Assembly: GCA_029237695.1 (NCBI GenBank)
Contig: CM055269.1
Location: 35,945,175-36,009,174 of the forward strand
Direction of reading: 5' to 3'
Source of the DNA: Conchocele bisecta
Lineage: Eukaryota > Mollusca > Bivalvia > Lucinida > Thyasiridae
DNA length: 64,000 nt
Position 1 is the stretch's first letter, and each line of letters starts with the position of its first letter. A program made the translations under genes and the position numbers. Positions 21,980-34,199 of the stretch are shown piece after piece. A model generated the notes under the pieces. It worked only from the letters and a program-made list of their open reading frames with translations. It ran no database searches and had not been told where the DNA came from.

Positions 21980-22198
21980 AGAGGACAGGTCTCACTAATA
22001 GAAAATGTATCAACACGATTTCTTCAAATTTCAATTGCACAAAATTAACACAATCATTTATAAATAATATAACTTTGCGTGCACTTAGTTATAATAAATT
22101 CGATAATAACCTTATGCTAATCCAATATCCAATTCCCAATAATTCCGAACTGTCACGACTATGGAATATCAACTTATATAGGGAGTTGGGTAATAATA

Positions 22199-22545
22199 CA
22201 GTGCAACCTCTCTACAACATCCACCCATGGGAAGACGCAAAACTGGCCGTTGTAGAGAGGTGGCTGTTGTAGGGAGGTTAGTTAATACTGAATTAAATTA
22301 TGTCGTCCCATGTTTATTTATTTTCTTCGATAATTCTCATCAAAAACATGCTTTGGCAACATTTTAGAATCATTTCCAATGGAAATGATTCTAAAATGCT
22401 GTCAAAACATGTATTTATTGAGAATGAAGGCAAAGCAACAGAGACGACAATTGTTGTGTTCAGCAGTCTAATGGTTAGATACAGAGTAAATCATCCATTT
22501 GCTAGAAATGTGGCCGAGAGGTGGCCGTTCGGGGAGGTTCGACTG
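22199..22545. mobile_element. Tigger/pogo-like MITE
   Basis: The left end CAGTGCAACCTCTCTACAAC and the right end complement (GGGGAGGTTCGACTG) are flanked by TA. Inside lies a perfect palindrome (about 22,325-22,420) around TTTAGAATCATTTCCAATGG. The same palindrome family recurs at 23,725-23,850 and 45,478-45,550. Confidence 0.6.
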
Positions 22546-22636
22546 TACTATCGATGTATGCCCAATTGGTAATCTAGAACGTCACAGAGTGTTCGTGTTT
22601 GTTCTCAAACATTACCTGCACGTCTCTCACGTTCCA

Positions 22637-23159
22637 GTAGTCAATTTATCGAAATTGCAAAGTATACTTATCTAGCAAAGTATACTTTGAGGGAGTAATA
22701 ATTTCCCCCCGAAATTAATTATTTCATATAGAACTAACGACTGCATATATTTGATGATTAAAGTATGCAGAATTATTATACTGAATGTATTACATTATAA
22801 CAGCCAAAATGGCTGTGATAATGTAATAAATTCAGTATAATAAAAATTAATGAAATTTATCATAAAAATGAAAATTTCTCCCTCAAAGTATACTTTGCTA
22901 CAAAAGTATACTTTGCAATGTTGGTGAAATCGGCTACTGTAGCCTATTTCAACTAATCTCGCAAAGTATACCTATGTAGGGAGAAATTTTCAATTTAAGG
23001 ATAAATTTATTAATTTTTATTATACTGATTTTATTAAGAATAAATTCCGTATAATTAATTTGAGCAAAATTAATAATTTTATCCTAAAATTGAAAATTTC
23101 TCCGTCAAAGTATAATTTGCTAGATAAGTATACTTTGCGATGTTGGTGAAATAGGCTAC
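22637..23159. mobile_element. Two abutting copies of MITE family F
   Basis: Copy 2 (22,637-22,937) and copy 3 (22,939-23,159) are separated by a single base. Each has the GCAAAGTATACTT ends; copy 3 lacks most of the central palindrome. A second insertion into or beside the first, or a tandem dimer, would explain this. Confidence 0.65.
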
Positions 23160-23418
23160 AGAACATTTTGCTAAGATCTAAATATAATTTACCATACTAT
23201 TCATGAATAATCAATTAGAACTGTCCAGTAATCTATAGAATATTCAAAAATGTAACTAAACGTAGAAATGTTATTAACTACATTCAAAGACTCAATTATC
23301 TTTTAATGTTAAATTACCATAGGAAGATTGATTTTTCACAATGAAACCAATATTCGATTTCGTGAAATACTGCTTTTAGGGGGAGGGGGGATTTTTGTTA
23401 TTGATGAAAAAGTAATTA

Positions 23419-23636
23419 CAGTGGAACCTCTCCAAACCGGACACCCTGTGAGTCCCAGGGTGTGTCCGGTGCGGAGATGTTCCACTGTAAATCAGACAAT
23501 GTGAGCACTTCATGACACATTCTAGTGTTTTGCAATCATGAAAAGTCATTATAATGAGAGATACATAACAGCGAAACACATCTAAGATAAACATCCATAT
23601 GTTTTCCTGTGTCCGGTTTAGAGGTGTTCCACTGTA
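23419..23636. mobile_element. CAGTGGAACC-ended MITE
   Basis: CAGTGGAACCTCTCCAAACC starts a hairpin closing at 23,487, and a second end GTTTAGAGGTGTTCCACTG stands at 23,618-23,636. TA flanks both sides. It belongs with the elements at 2,006 and 40,574. Confidence 0.55.
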
Positions 23637-23939
23637 CATTTAAATATTTGTTATAACCCTTAGACCGCTACTCACAACAGTTGTCGTGTGCTGTTGCTTT
23701 TATATACATGTATTGCCCTATTTCTCAATAAAAACATGATTTCACAGCACTTCAGAATCATTTCCAATGGAAATGATTCTGAAATGACGGATGTCAAAGC
23801 ATGTTGTAAATTATTCTAAATTCCTGTCAAAGCATGTTTTTGATGATAAAAATGGAAAAAACAGCAGACACCAGAAAAATAAGATAGCGATGAAAGGGTT
23901 AATTCTGATACAAAGTACAATAAATTATAAGCTCTGTAG

Positions 23940-24800
23940 AACCCCTATTATTCACCCTCCCCTATTGTTACCCCCAGTAGCCTATTTCACCAACATTGCA
24001 AAGCATACTTTTCTAGCAAAGTATACTTTGAGGGAGAAATTTTCGATTTTGGGATAAATTTATTAATTTTTATTATACTGAATATATTACATTATCACAG
24101 CCATTATGGCTGTGATAATGTAATACATTCAGTATAATAATTCTGCATTCTTTTAATCATGAAATACATGCATTTGTTAGTTCTATTTGAAATAATGCAT
24201 TTCAGGAAAAATAAATGATTACTCCCTCAAAGTATACTTTGCTAGAAAAGTATACTTTTAAATTTTGATGAAATCGGATACAGGTAAAAATAGGTGAGGG
24301 TATTCTGGTCGTCTATGCAACATGATTTTTATGACGGGTAACAATAGGGGAGAGTAACAATAAGGGAGGACTTTAAAATTTATAGAACCCTCTATTGTTC
24401 ACCCTCCCCTATTGTTACCCCTCAAAAGTTGTCGGACAAAAGAGATGACGAAATATTGTATCGGAGGTTTGGAGTTCGATATCGAACACATTAAGATGCC
24501 GATATCACCATTCTATCCGATGTCACCATTCTAGTAGTCAATGCAACATGATTTTTATGACGGGTAACAATAGGGGAGGGTAACACACACTATGGGAGGA
24601 TTGTATAATTCCTTATTGTTCACCCTCTCCTATTGTTACCCCTCAGTAAGTTCATCCATTCGGTTCTTATCAGTATTCAACAACAAAAGTTGCCGACAAA
24701 AACAGATGACGAGATATTTTTCGATTCACATGCCGATATCACCATTCAAGCTGTCAATGCAGCATAATTTTTGTACCGGGTAACAATAGGGGAGGGTAAT
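23940..24800. repeat. Cluster of 'taacaataggggagg' hairpins with a family-F insertion
   Basis: Phrases GGGTAACAATAGGGGAGG and complement CCCTCCCCTATTGTTACCC form repeated short hairpins at about 23,945, 24,340-24,420, 24,560-24,640 and 24,777. Family-F copy 4 (23,987-24,282) lies inside. A similar cluster, partly inverted, is at 33,255-33,985, with shared text such as GATGCCGATATCACCATTCT. Confidence 0.55.
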
Positions 24801-25048
24801 AATAGTTGAGGGCTTTGCGCTAGGGTGAAATTGATTACAAACACAGAATACTGGGAAGAAATGTACTGTCCTGTACTGTATGTATAATGGTGTTACATAG
24901 GCTACAACTCGCTTACATTTATAATTGGGCCGTCGACTGAGAACAAGAACAGTATGAAATTTGAGACCAGTGAATATAATGGTCTTTCTTCGCATCACAA
25001 CACTAATTACCGATTGATCAAAATTGTTATGTGGAGGTATAACATACT

Positions 25049-25352
25049 TTATCCCATCAACACAGTGCGTATGTGCCGTGAAACATGGTGCCGTGAAACA
25101 TTTTTGATATCCTGTCAATACGACCTAATCACTGCGTATGAATATGTGCGGTTGCTGGGGTTATTTTTTTGCATTTTAATGTCATGTATATGTGTTGACG
25201 GGATAAATAGAATAGTAGGTTAGTGCCGTGAATGTGAAAACATATCTGGCGCGGCACGGAAACGAGATGTGCTCGGCAGAGCCTCGCCCATCCCGTTTCC
25301 TGAGCCTTGCCAGATATTTTTTCCCATTCACGGCATTAACCTACTATTCTCT
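25049..25352 (-). mobile_element. Double-hairpin foldback family A, reversed
   Basis: TTTATCCCATCAACAC begins the small stem. It encloses a longer spacer than other copies ('cgacctaatcactgcgtatg', shared only with the copy at 41,168), so these two form a subfamily. The long stem ends at CTAACCTACTATTCT. Confidence 0.65.
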
Positions 25353-25779
25353 ATATTAATAGGCATTTTGAAACTGCGAGGAATCGAATGCTTATCTAGT
25401 GATGCACTGGTCACATACAGCGGAAGCTCGCTTTTCTCAGCCAGGGCCCATATTTATACATGTCGTACCACATACTACAATATGCGAACAACTGGTCACC
25501 TGAGTAAATTCGTGAAAACATACATGTATGTCGCAACGATTATAATAGCTGGTGCTAATCTGGTGCTTTAAAAAGAACAGAGCAGTGAATAAACATACCA
25601 TTTTAGTTGTCCAGGTAGTCCTGGACAACACTGACGTCAATGTATGCATACGAGGCACTTATGTTTACGACATACTTACCACATCTTACATAAATTGTAT
25701 TTCAATTAAAATAATTATAACAAGACGACAACGAAGCTCGCCTGTTGGTAGACACGTCATAATAGTCCGAGCTACAAGG

Positions 25780-26350
25780 CACCGAACCTTGTTTTGTTAT
25801 ATATACAACGTTTTTTTGATGTTTCTATATGTCTTTGACGCGCTCATTCCGAATCCGTTGAGTGCCACTTCGAAAACCTTGAGCATTTTTGTAGAATTGC
25901 ATAAATCCAAGACGGCCGCCAGTTTTCACCAATATTTCTTATTTAGGCAAATGCTGTATTTCAGTGATGTAAACGTTTAAATGTTTAGCTTATGGGAACA
26001 ATACATAATTATTTGTGAGAAATTCTTATTTGTATACGACACAAGCAACATCTTTAAAAAATCAAAATGGCCGCCGTTTTTAGATTTGTTTTTAGATAGT
26101 TCAGCTCAAATTTATATTTCGGCATTTTAGCTGTTATTATGAGGGGTTGTGACACAACGTCGTTGGATAGACAGCATATGCTAATGAAATTCATGAGCTC
26201 ACTTTGATTAAAGATGGCCGCCAAATGTAAATGCATTATGGCGTTCTCGTTTTCTTTCCGATATACACACTTATATTGACTCTTGTGGTAACATATTTGA
26301 AACCTGTATGTACATTCCTCTAGAAAGGCAAAAATCAAGATGGCCGCCAT
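25780..26350. repeat. Left arm of a nuclease-bearing element with AAGATGGCCGCC motifs
   Basis: The motif AAGATGGCCGCC or close variants occurs at about 25,912, 26,064, 26,212 and 26,336, always in the + direction and 125-150 bp apart. The outer part (25,790-25,930) matches the complement of 28,816-28,930, including CTCAACGGATTCGGA. The two stretches are therefore inverted arms around the + strand nuclease relic. Confidence 0.55.
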
Positions 26351-26689
26351 GAATAAGCAATTGTATAGTGCTTAAACTGATAGTATGTAAATGTAAAGTC
26401 AATAGGTATAAATGGTGTTACAGTACAGTTATCCATGTAACTATCGTGCTCAAGCCGTCAGAATAGTATAACAACCAGGCTGTGGGTTGACTGTCTTATC
26501 AGACCTGTGTTGCTCATACTTGCCTTCGTGAGGGCAGGGCACGAGGAAGAATGGCCGCTTTAGCTGTTAGCGGTTGGGAAAATGCTGCATTACTTATTTG
26601 CATCCGGCCATATGAACTACGCTCGCTATTGATTGTATTACCTACGTAGTATGCATCGCCTTCGCTTCGCTCCGCAGTTCTGTAACATG

Positions 26690-27900
26690 CCATGCACCAC
26701 CAAGATGGCATTTGGAACGGCATCTGTCATGATATATTCATTGAGCGAATCTACATGAGATATGACAATCCGCCATTATTGGCTTCACACTGCATGAATC
26801 AACTCCTGCCATCTGGGCCCTCTCTCAGCATCTTTGGCAAACTGAAGAGTGAGATAGAGGCAATGCAGGAAGATGTCACACAAACAGCGATCACATCTCA
26901 CAAGGAAGAACAGGTTACTCAAATTAAAGCAGATTCAGCTGATCAAGAGAAAACACGTGCAACACTCACTACATACATAAACGTATTTGATAGCAGTTGT
27001 CACCCAGCATGCATTGTACACATATTTACACGACAGGTCATTGATGACTAAACCATGAATGCCGATGAAGCAATCACGATTGGAACTCATCAATGGATGG
27101 ACTATGAACGTAAGTGGCCAAATAGCTTTCACAACAAGCAGAACAAGAATGCCAAAACGTTCGCGTTTGAAACAAGACAAAATGCAAAGGTTCATGAGAG
27201 CAATAAGGTGGTTAACACCGAACTCGTATATGCAGGAGTTATCATTGGGATCATGGCATCATCCAGGGAGGTCGTTTCCACTGCAACTCTGTTTGTATGA
27301 GTTGTTAGCTGCTTATGCGTCTACTCTGCTCTACGAAGGTGGTGAAATGCTATCAACAAGCAAGTCAGCGCTCAAAAACAAGATAAAAGTAGAATGCAGC
27401 CAACAGATCATGGATCGCCCTATAGTTGTTATTCTGGACATGTGTGATATTCGATGGACCATCCCTTGGCCATCCTCACCTGCAACGGTATCCACATTTG
27501 TCAGTGCAGCTGCAAACACGTAGATTGAAGTAGTGAGTGTGGACACAGATGTACTTGTTATATTTGTCCATCACCTACTCACAGAAACGAATGATATGCT
27601 ACAGAGAGTACAGTTAATAATAGTTAAGTACAAGAAGGCGGTCTGTTATCGATGTCAACCACGTCGTGCGAACACAAGCGAAAATAATACCAAAACTCAT
27701 GGCAGCTCATGAATTAACAGGATGTGACAGTGTGTCGTGATTTGCCTGTATAGAAAATGTCACTGTGTTGAAGAAACTGGAGGCCATTGGCAATAGTGCC
27801 AATGAAAATTACGATGTCAGAGAACGCTAACTGTGTTCATGTTATGTTCAATGAAGCTTGCATACTGGTTAGATTCACAGGATTTGAGAGAATCATCTGC
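26690..27900 (+). pseudogene. FEN1/XPG-like nuclease of the Academ-like family, broken
   Basis: Landmarks appear in order along the + strand: DGIWNGICHDIFIERIYMRY, a helical stretch ending HPACIVHIFTRQVIDD, ADEAITIGTHQWMDYERKWP, ASSREVVSTATLF, RPIVVILDMCDIRWTIPWP with the N-terminal nuclease aspartate, VVSVDTDVLVIF with two further acidic residues, and LMAAHELTGCDSVS at about 27,700-27,737. These match the aspartate/glutamate layout of FEN1/XPG enzymes. It is dead: in-frame TAA at 27,049 and TAG at 27,521, frameshifts near 27,295 and 27,640, and TGA after GCDSVS. It belongs to a different subfamily from the copies at 1 and 36,690. No Cys-rich tail was found. Confidence 0.7.
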
Positions 27901-28300
27901 CCGTACCATATAACTACCGGTCGCTAGATTATAAAGAACTATTTACATATGTATACATGTCTATAATATATATGAGCCATAATCTGAAAGAGCCGGGAAT
28001 ATTTTATTTTTCACCAATCAACCGAACCTTATCAGTTCACACACTCATTCAGCCAGATCATATTACACGTTATTTACTAGAGGTTAACTCGGTTGTTCAG
28101 TGACAGAATAGGATGAGTGCAAATCCTGGTATGACGAAGATGGGCAGGTTGCTCTGGGTCTAAACTGGCCTCAAAGCAATGACTCCGGTTTTGTCAGATA
28201 ATTACTCGTATAGTATTACAATAGCAATAAATTATCAACAGATTTCAATGTAACATGATATCATGATATTTGAAGCTACGTCACGTCAACATATATCAAT
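27900..28300. other. No gene recognised
   Basis: AT-rich spacer between the nuclease relic and the right arm. No further homology to the family is visible. Confidence 0.3.
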
Positions 28301-28309
28301 ATGTATCAC

Positions 28310-28940
28310 ATTGTATATTATTTGTCGACCATCTTGGACTACATGTCTTTTTTAGAGATCATGACATACATCTCAGATTCACCATGTAAATTGTATTTGA
28401 TTGTTTACAATTCCCATCTAGCCTCGTCAAATGTATAATTTATATATACTATTACTGATGAGAGAAATTACTATTCTACCTGCTATATATCACATATTGA
28501 TATTTGGCGGCCATGTTTAGTTTTTGTAAATGATGTATATAATCTATTCGTGTTTGTATTCACTTTATGAAGTTATCAATGCGATTTTCTCTGCCAACAT
28601 ATCCCAGTTCCAGAAATTAAATCGCGAAACATTTAATCTGATCGCATTTACGTATAACAAAAAGTTTTTGGCGACAATTTTAAATTTCTACTGAAGATAT
28701 AAATATCGAACTAATTAATTAATTTGTCTCGCCATTTCTGATCCTCAAAACTAAATTATAGCATTTTACATTATTAAAATAGAACATATGCGTCCCAATA
28801 CATGTATATGGCACATTGTTAAAAACTGGCGGCCATCTTGTATTTATGCATTTCTACAAAACTGTTCAAGGTTTCGCGTTTGACACTCAACGGATTCGGA
28901 TTCAGCGCTTTCATATACATATAGGAACTGCAAACAAACG
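28310..28940. repeat. Right arm with inverted GGCGGCCATCTTG motifs
   Basis: The complement of the left-arm motif occurs at about 28,328 (GTCGACCATCTTGG), 28,507 (GGCGGCCATGTTT), 28,670 (degenerate) and 28,838 (GGCGGCCATCTTG), 165-180 bp apart. The outer end, 28,816-28,930, is complementary to the arm at 25,790-25,930. Confidence 0.55.
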
Positions 28941-28976
28941 TTGTATGTATAACAAAACAATGTTGGACCACTTTTG

Positions 28977-30163
28977 CATGGGCTGTAGCCACAGGTGGAA
29001 GACTCGGACCTATGACACCAAAAAAATGCCTATTAAACAAAATCCCATTTCCCCACCCACTTGGTCTCGTACATTACCATCTTATATAAAGAAAGGTGGA
29101 TAACATTGTGGCCATTATAGAAAGAGCCCTCTCGTTTCCGACTCGCACAAACACGATACACATCGATTAAATGTATGATTTCTGTCGCTGGCAATCGATA
29201 AAGGTATTAGGTGTGTGAATATATTCACTTCAAATCGCTCTTTCCAGCATTTATTCAGTTATTCGCATTTTGTATAACCCATCCAAAGCGAAATTTGCGT
29301 GTACGAAAGAATCTCACACAGAATTGGAGGCCGTCCGGCGTGGATTATCGGTCATATTTGACCAATAACTGATCGCCAGCTCAAACTAAAGTGATGCACC
29401 ATGACCATATACATTAGCAACTTCAACCATACAAAGTTCGTCCAATATGTGATCGTTCACCGATCTAAAACACAACTTTTTTCTACTTTCATTCATGATT
29501 CGCGTACTATCAGATTATGTCTTCCGGAATCCCGAAATAGGTTGAATGACGTCATACAGTTTAGATTTAGCCAATCAGAGATGTTCTTTACATAGACGCT
29601 TCCGGTTTTATTATGGATGATGGTGCATTGACCCGGTTCAAGATAATGAACGAAATTAGACAAAAAAGTTTTTTTTAGATCGGTGAACGATCACAATTGG
29701 ACGAACTTTGTATGGTTGGAGTTTCTAATGTATATGGTCATGGTGCACCACTTTAGTTTGAGCTGGCGATCAGCTATCGGCCAAATATGACCGATAATCC
29801 ACGCCGGACGGCCTCCGATTCTATGTGAGATTCTTTCGTACACGCAAATTTCGCTTTGGATGGGGTAATCAAAACGCGAATAATTCAATAAATACTTGAA
29901 ACAGCCATTTGAAGTGAGTATATTCATACACCTAATACCTTTATCCATTGCCAGAGACATATTTCATACATTTAATCGATGTTTATTGTGTTTGTGCGAA
30001 TCGGAAAAGAGAGGGCTCTTTCTATAATAGCCATATTTATACCCACCTTCTATAAATAGAAGATGGTAATGTACGAGACCAAGTGGGTGGGGTAATGGGA
30101 TTTTTTTAATAGGCTTTTTTTTTGGTGTCATAGGTCCGAGTATTCCACCTGTGGCTGTAGCCT
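28977..30163. repeat. 1.2-kb palindrome with about 500-bp arms
   Basis: The left arm (28,977 to about 29,492) begins TGTAGCCACAGGTGGAAGAC and the right arm (about 29,655-30,163) is its complement, roughly 90% alike. The loop of about 160 bp contains CCGGAATCCCGAAATAGG. Matching landmarks include TTGGTCTCGTACATTACCAT and GCCGTCCGGCGTGGATTATC. No protein with family resemblance is encoded. Confidence 0.7.
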
Positions 30164-30169
30164 GGGCCC

Positions 30170-30330
30170 GTATCATAAAGAATCTAAGATTTATCTTAAA
30201 CTTAGACTTACGTCCGTCTTAGTAAAGATCAAAATTAAGATTTATCTTAAATTAGTCTTAAGTATAATCTTAGACCAATCTAAGACGAATCTCAGTTAAG
30301 ATTTGTCTTAAGTCTAAGACAAAGGTCACG
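30170..30330. repeat. CTTAAG-rich MITE-like sequence
   Basis: It begins GGGCCCGTATCATAAAGAAT and repeats the words TAAGATTTATCTTA and AGTCTTAAG in both orientations. This is typical of a small inverted-repeat element; the right end is not clear. Confidence 0.4.
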
Positions 30331-32075
30331 CGCATAATTTATGAGAATCCAATACGATTGTTAGCAACACCGGAAACGCTCTTCTACAATGAAAGTAAGT
30401 AAGGTATTGGTAATATTAGAGACAACGTCAAATAATGTCTTCTATAACGTCCGCGTCCAGCATTCGCGTCGCAAAATGCTGTATACAATTCCATCAAACA
30501 CGAGCGAGTGCTTACGACATTGTTGGATATGGCGCCGAAAACATATATGATAATATGAGAGGAAGTTTACTGTGTGCAGCGACGAATTGATTTGAGACCG
30601 AGTGTACGATAAAAACGTTTGAGAGAATATTCTGATTCAATGCTGCACATTCCCCCACACACGTTTGTTTGCTTGGGATTTAAGGCCTATCAACAGCTAC
30701 GGTCATTTAAGGCCGGGTCAATGGGTTTAGTATTAAATCCAATATATTACCTGTACAAGTAAATGTACATGATCCAAGTACATGTACAAATGGGGGGGGG
30801 GGGTCCCAAAATCAGAACAGAATATTTACAATAAAAAAAAAAATATATAATTATTCAACCCTGAAATCAGAATAATCTTGATTTGATGCCAGGTCCTCGC
30901 AACACCAGAATCACTTCCAAAAGCAGTAGGATCAGTAATAATCTTACCACATTTATAATGGGTAATAACCCAATTCAACTCCTCCCAGGTAACAAAAGAG
31001 CCAAAGATAGGTACCTGAGGGCCAAACCAGGCAAATCGTCTGATGGAAATTTAATCTTGTGAAAATGTTCACTACATAGTTTCCAACATCGGCTGGTCAG
31101 ACGATGGTACGGGAGTAGACTACAAGAGTTACTGTTTGCACTCTGATTCAATGGACTTTTTCGAAATGGCCCAAAATTATTAATCCAATGGGACTTACTT
31201 TAATACCCAATGGGAAATAACACAGAAGCAGCAGAAATAAGATGAGAAGATGGAAATATAGACAATAAAGAACAATACCATGTATGGAGTTTAAATGAAT
31301 CTGACCAATAGCTGTAGAAGATTTTAGGTGCTAAACAAGAGTGCCAAAGGTCACAATATACGCCCATTGAGGCAAGGCCAACCAGGGGAGATAACTCACT
31401 GAAAACAAATAGGGTTCTTCATCTTGACGTGATAAACATGCATACCGAATTTGGGTATGATCCTTCACATAGAACCCGAGTTCGTGCGTGGACAAGGGAG
31501 ATACGTCATCAGAATATTTTGAAAATGCATAGGTTTCTTCATCGTGCCATGATAAACATGTAATGTATACCAACTGTTGTTACAATATTTCAAGTAGAAC
31601 TAGTTATGCATGGACAAGCTGTGCCCGCCCGCCGGACGCCTGCCAGCCTGTACAAGGTGAATACATAATATGTTCTGTATTTTCAAACGGGTGTATAAAA
31701 ATGTTAAACCAACATAATTATACAAATAATTTTATTGACAAATTTAAGTTACTTGCCCATATGGGTGAACTATATAATGAACACAGGGATGTTGTTGTTC
31801 CCAATCTCCCCTCTCATTTTATTTACTCTCTCTTTTTATCTGATTGTTCTGTTCGTACATTGTGCAAATATACATACATATACCGCATGATTATTGGTAT
31901 GTACCCATATACATATACCTGTATACTTATCGCCATTGCTGTTAAATTGATGTATTGTTGAAATACTTGGGTAAGGGCTGTAATTAATGCTGTGAGAACT
32001 TGTAGCCCAAGCCCATTGTACTTATATGCAATAAACTATGTTTAAAAAAAAACAACAAAAAACATATGTATGCAA
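30330..32075. other. No gene recognised
   Basis: I see no supported gene. Two related stretches near 31,375-31,440 and 31,495-31,560 share GGGAGATA and 'ttcttcatc...tgataaacatg', evidently a short degenerate tandem. The 132-codon open frame at 31,563-31,961 has no motif and unusual composition, so I do not call it. Confidence 0.3.
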
Positions 32076-32077
32076 TT

Positions 32078-32290
32078 TAAAGGTATATGCCCACTCAGTA
32101 GGCACAAAACAAATCTTTATATGAAGTAAATAAGTGTATAATCCTGTCACTATTCCACCAGTTATAAAAATTACGAGTGCCCGCTGTACAGATATAATCA
32201 TTTAGTAATGTTTATTTTGCTGATAGTGACGCGAGGTGGTATCAGGCTATTTTCATATGCAAATGAGGCATGCTATTCTTTAATTATTAT
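32078..32290. mobile_element. MITE family B, 5' part only
   Basis: TAAAGGTATATGCCCACTCA starts a normal family-B left half, including 'catatgcaaatgaggcatg' near 32,255. It breaks off at about 32,290 next to a perfect hairpin TAGCCGATCTATTTATAGAT + CGGCTA. Confidence 0.6.
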
Positions 32291-32315
32291 TAGCCGATCT
32301 ATTTATAGATCGGCT

Positions 32316-33250
32316 ACATATATTGGTTATCCATTGGTTTGTGAAAAAGTTTGTAACCACCCTTTTCTCCTATATTCTGTAATCTACAAACGCGAAATTT
32401 GTTGTATCACTTCCAAATTACATCAACCGGATAATTTATCATTTTTGGCCATTATCTTCGTTGAAAACTTTAAATATAGCGAAATAACACAATTTGGTTA
32501 TAAATAAACGTTTCCACTACATTAGTTCGGTAAACTAAAGTTAGGCGGTTTGCAATTTGGCTATAAATAAACACTAAAGTTAGGCGGTTTGCCTTCTAGT
32601 CCAGTGGCAATTTTAGGTATATATATAAGATTCCGGCACTTCCTGTTAATTTATGGCACCCGGTGTTTTTATAAACTTGAATATATAAGGTTTCCAAAAA
32701 ATCCCGGTGCCATTTTTTAAACCAAGTTTAAGGTCATTTCAAGGTCATTGAACGTTATGCTTGACGGAAGTCAAAAATTGCCAATATATGAGCCAATAGG
32801 TCATGGTCCTTAACTTGGAAATTGGTGTAAGATGTTAAAAAACATTTCTGATGGATATATTAAAGAATTTACGCAAACTACACAAATATTCAGTATGTAA
32901 TTATCATATTTTCAAGATGGCCTCCAAAAATCGGGTATTTATGAGATTTCGGTTGACTTGCTACATATTTGTGTAATGCTAAGCGCCTTCACCTATATTC
33001 AAAGGTTAATTCTTTCAACTGGAATAATATTGTTTACATTTTACTACCATAAGTATTGCTATGATCAGATATTAATGATAGCTAAATATAACTGGGAGAA
33101 TTTGGTTGGGGAGGAAATCAACACTTGTCTCACTTTTCCCTGAGATTCCGTAACTACTAAAATGTGGACATATTTTGAACCCTGATTTTATCGGATAATA
33201 ACATCATGCTCTGCATGACTTTTCATTTAGATATAGAACATAGACAATAA
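32316..33250. other. No gene recognised
   Basis: A short direct repeat (AAACTAAAGTTAGGCGGTTT and a partial copy) lies at about 32,530-32,592. Otherwise it is AT-rich sequence without supported features. Confidence 0.3.
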
Positions 33251-33254
33251 CTGA

Positions 33255-33985
33255 ATGGGTGAAGTTACTGGGGAGTAACAATAGTGGAGGGTGCACAATA
33301 CGGTTTATTACCGTCATCCCCTGTTTTTACCCTCCGCTATTGTTACACATCACATATCGACATAGAATAGTGACATCGGCATGTAAATATGCGCTATATC
33401 GAACTACAAACTCCGATAAAATATCTCGTCATCTGTTTTGGTCGGTGACTTCTGTCGTCGAAGACTGGTAAGAACAGAATGAGTGAAATTACTCATCGGT
33501 AACAATATCGATGGTCTAGTAACATAAGGTCGTAACTGCTATGTAAACTTTTGTTGTCGGAAACTCACACGAATTGAATGGACGAACTTACAGAGGTGTG
33601 GCATTAGGGGATGGTGAACAATTGAGGGTTTTACGAATTCTACAGTCCTCCCCTATTGTTAACCTCCCGTATTGTTACCCGTCATACAAATCATGTTTTA
33701 TAGACGACAAGAATGGTGATATCGGCATACAATGGTGATATCGGCATGTGAATGTGCTCGATATCGAACTCAAACATCAGATACAATATTTCGTCATCTG
33801 TTTTGGTCGCAAACTTTTGTTGTCGGACACTCACAATAACTGAATGGACGAACTTACAGAGGGGTAACAATAGGGGAGGGTGAACAATAGAGGGTTCTAC
33901 AAATATACAGTCCTCCGATATTGTCACTCTCCCCTATTGTTACCTGGGTAACAATAAGGGAGGGTGAACAATATGGGGTTCTACA
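33255..33985. repeat. Second 'taacaataggggagg' hairpin cluster
   Basis: Hairpins formed by GGGGTAACAATAGGGGAGGG and complements occur at about 33,270-33,345, 33,590-33,680, 33,855-33,945 and 33,945-33,975. The intervening text GGTGATATCGGCATG is the complement of that at 24,490-24,530. Confidence 0.55.
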
Positions 33986-34199
33986 AAGCACGACGGGTGT
34001 TTCATTCATTGAATGACGAGCAGTGCAGATCCCGATCAGACTATGCATGTTAACGATTTATATTTCTTTGTAGAAGCATGACGGGTATTTCTTTGATGGA
34101 ATGGCGATCACAGCATATCCTGATCTCCAGTCACAGCCACATATAACCGCACCCCACTAACCCCTCTAGTTTTGCGCATGTCTAGATATTTTACTGCCT

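Noticed and set aside
31563..31961. 132-codon frame as a gene
   Set aside because: No motif, no splice or start context, and it begins in a degenerate repeat.
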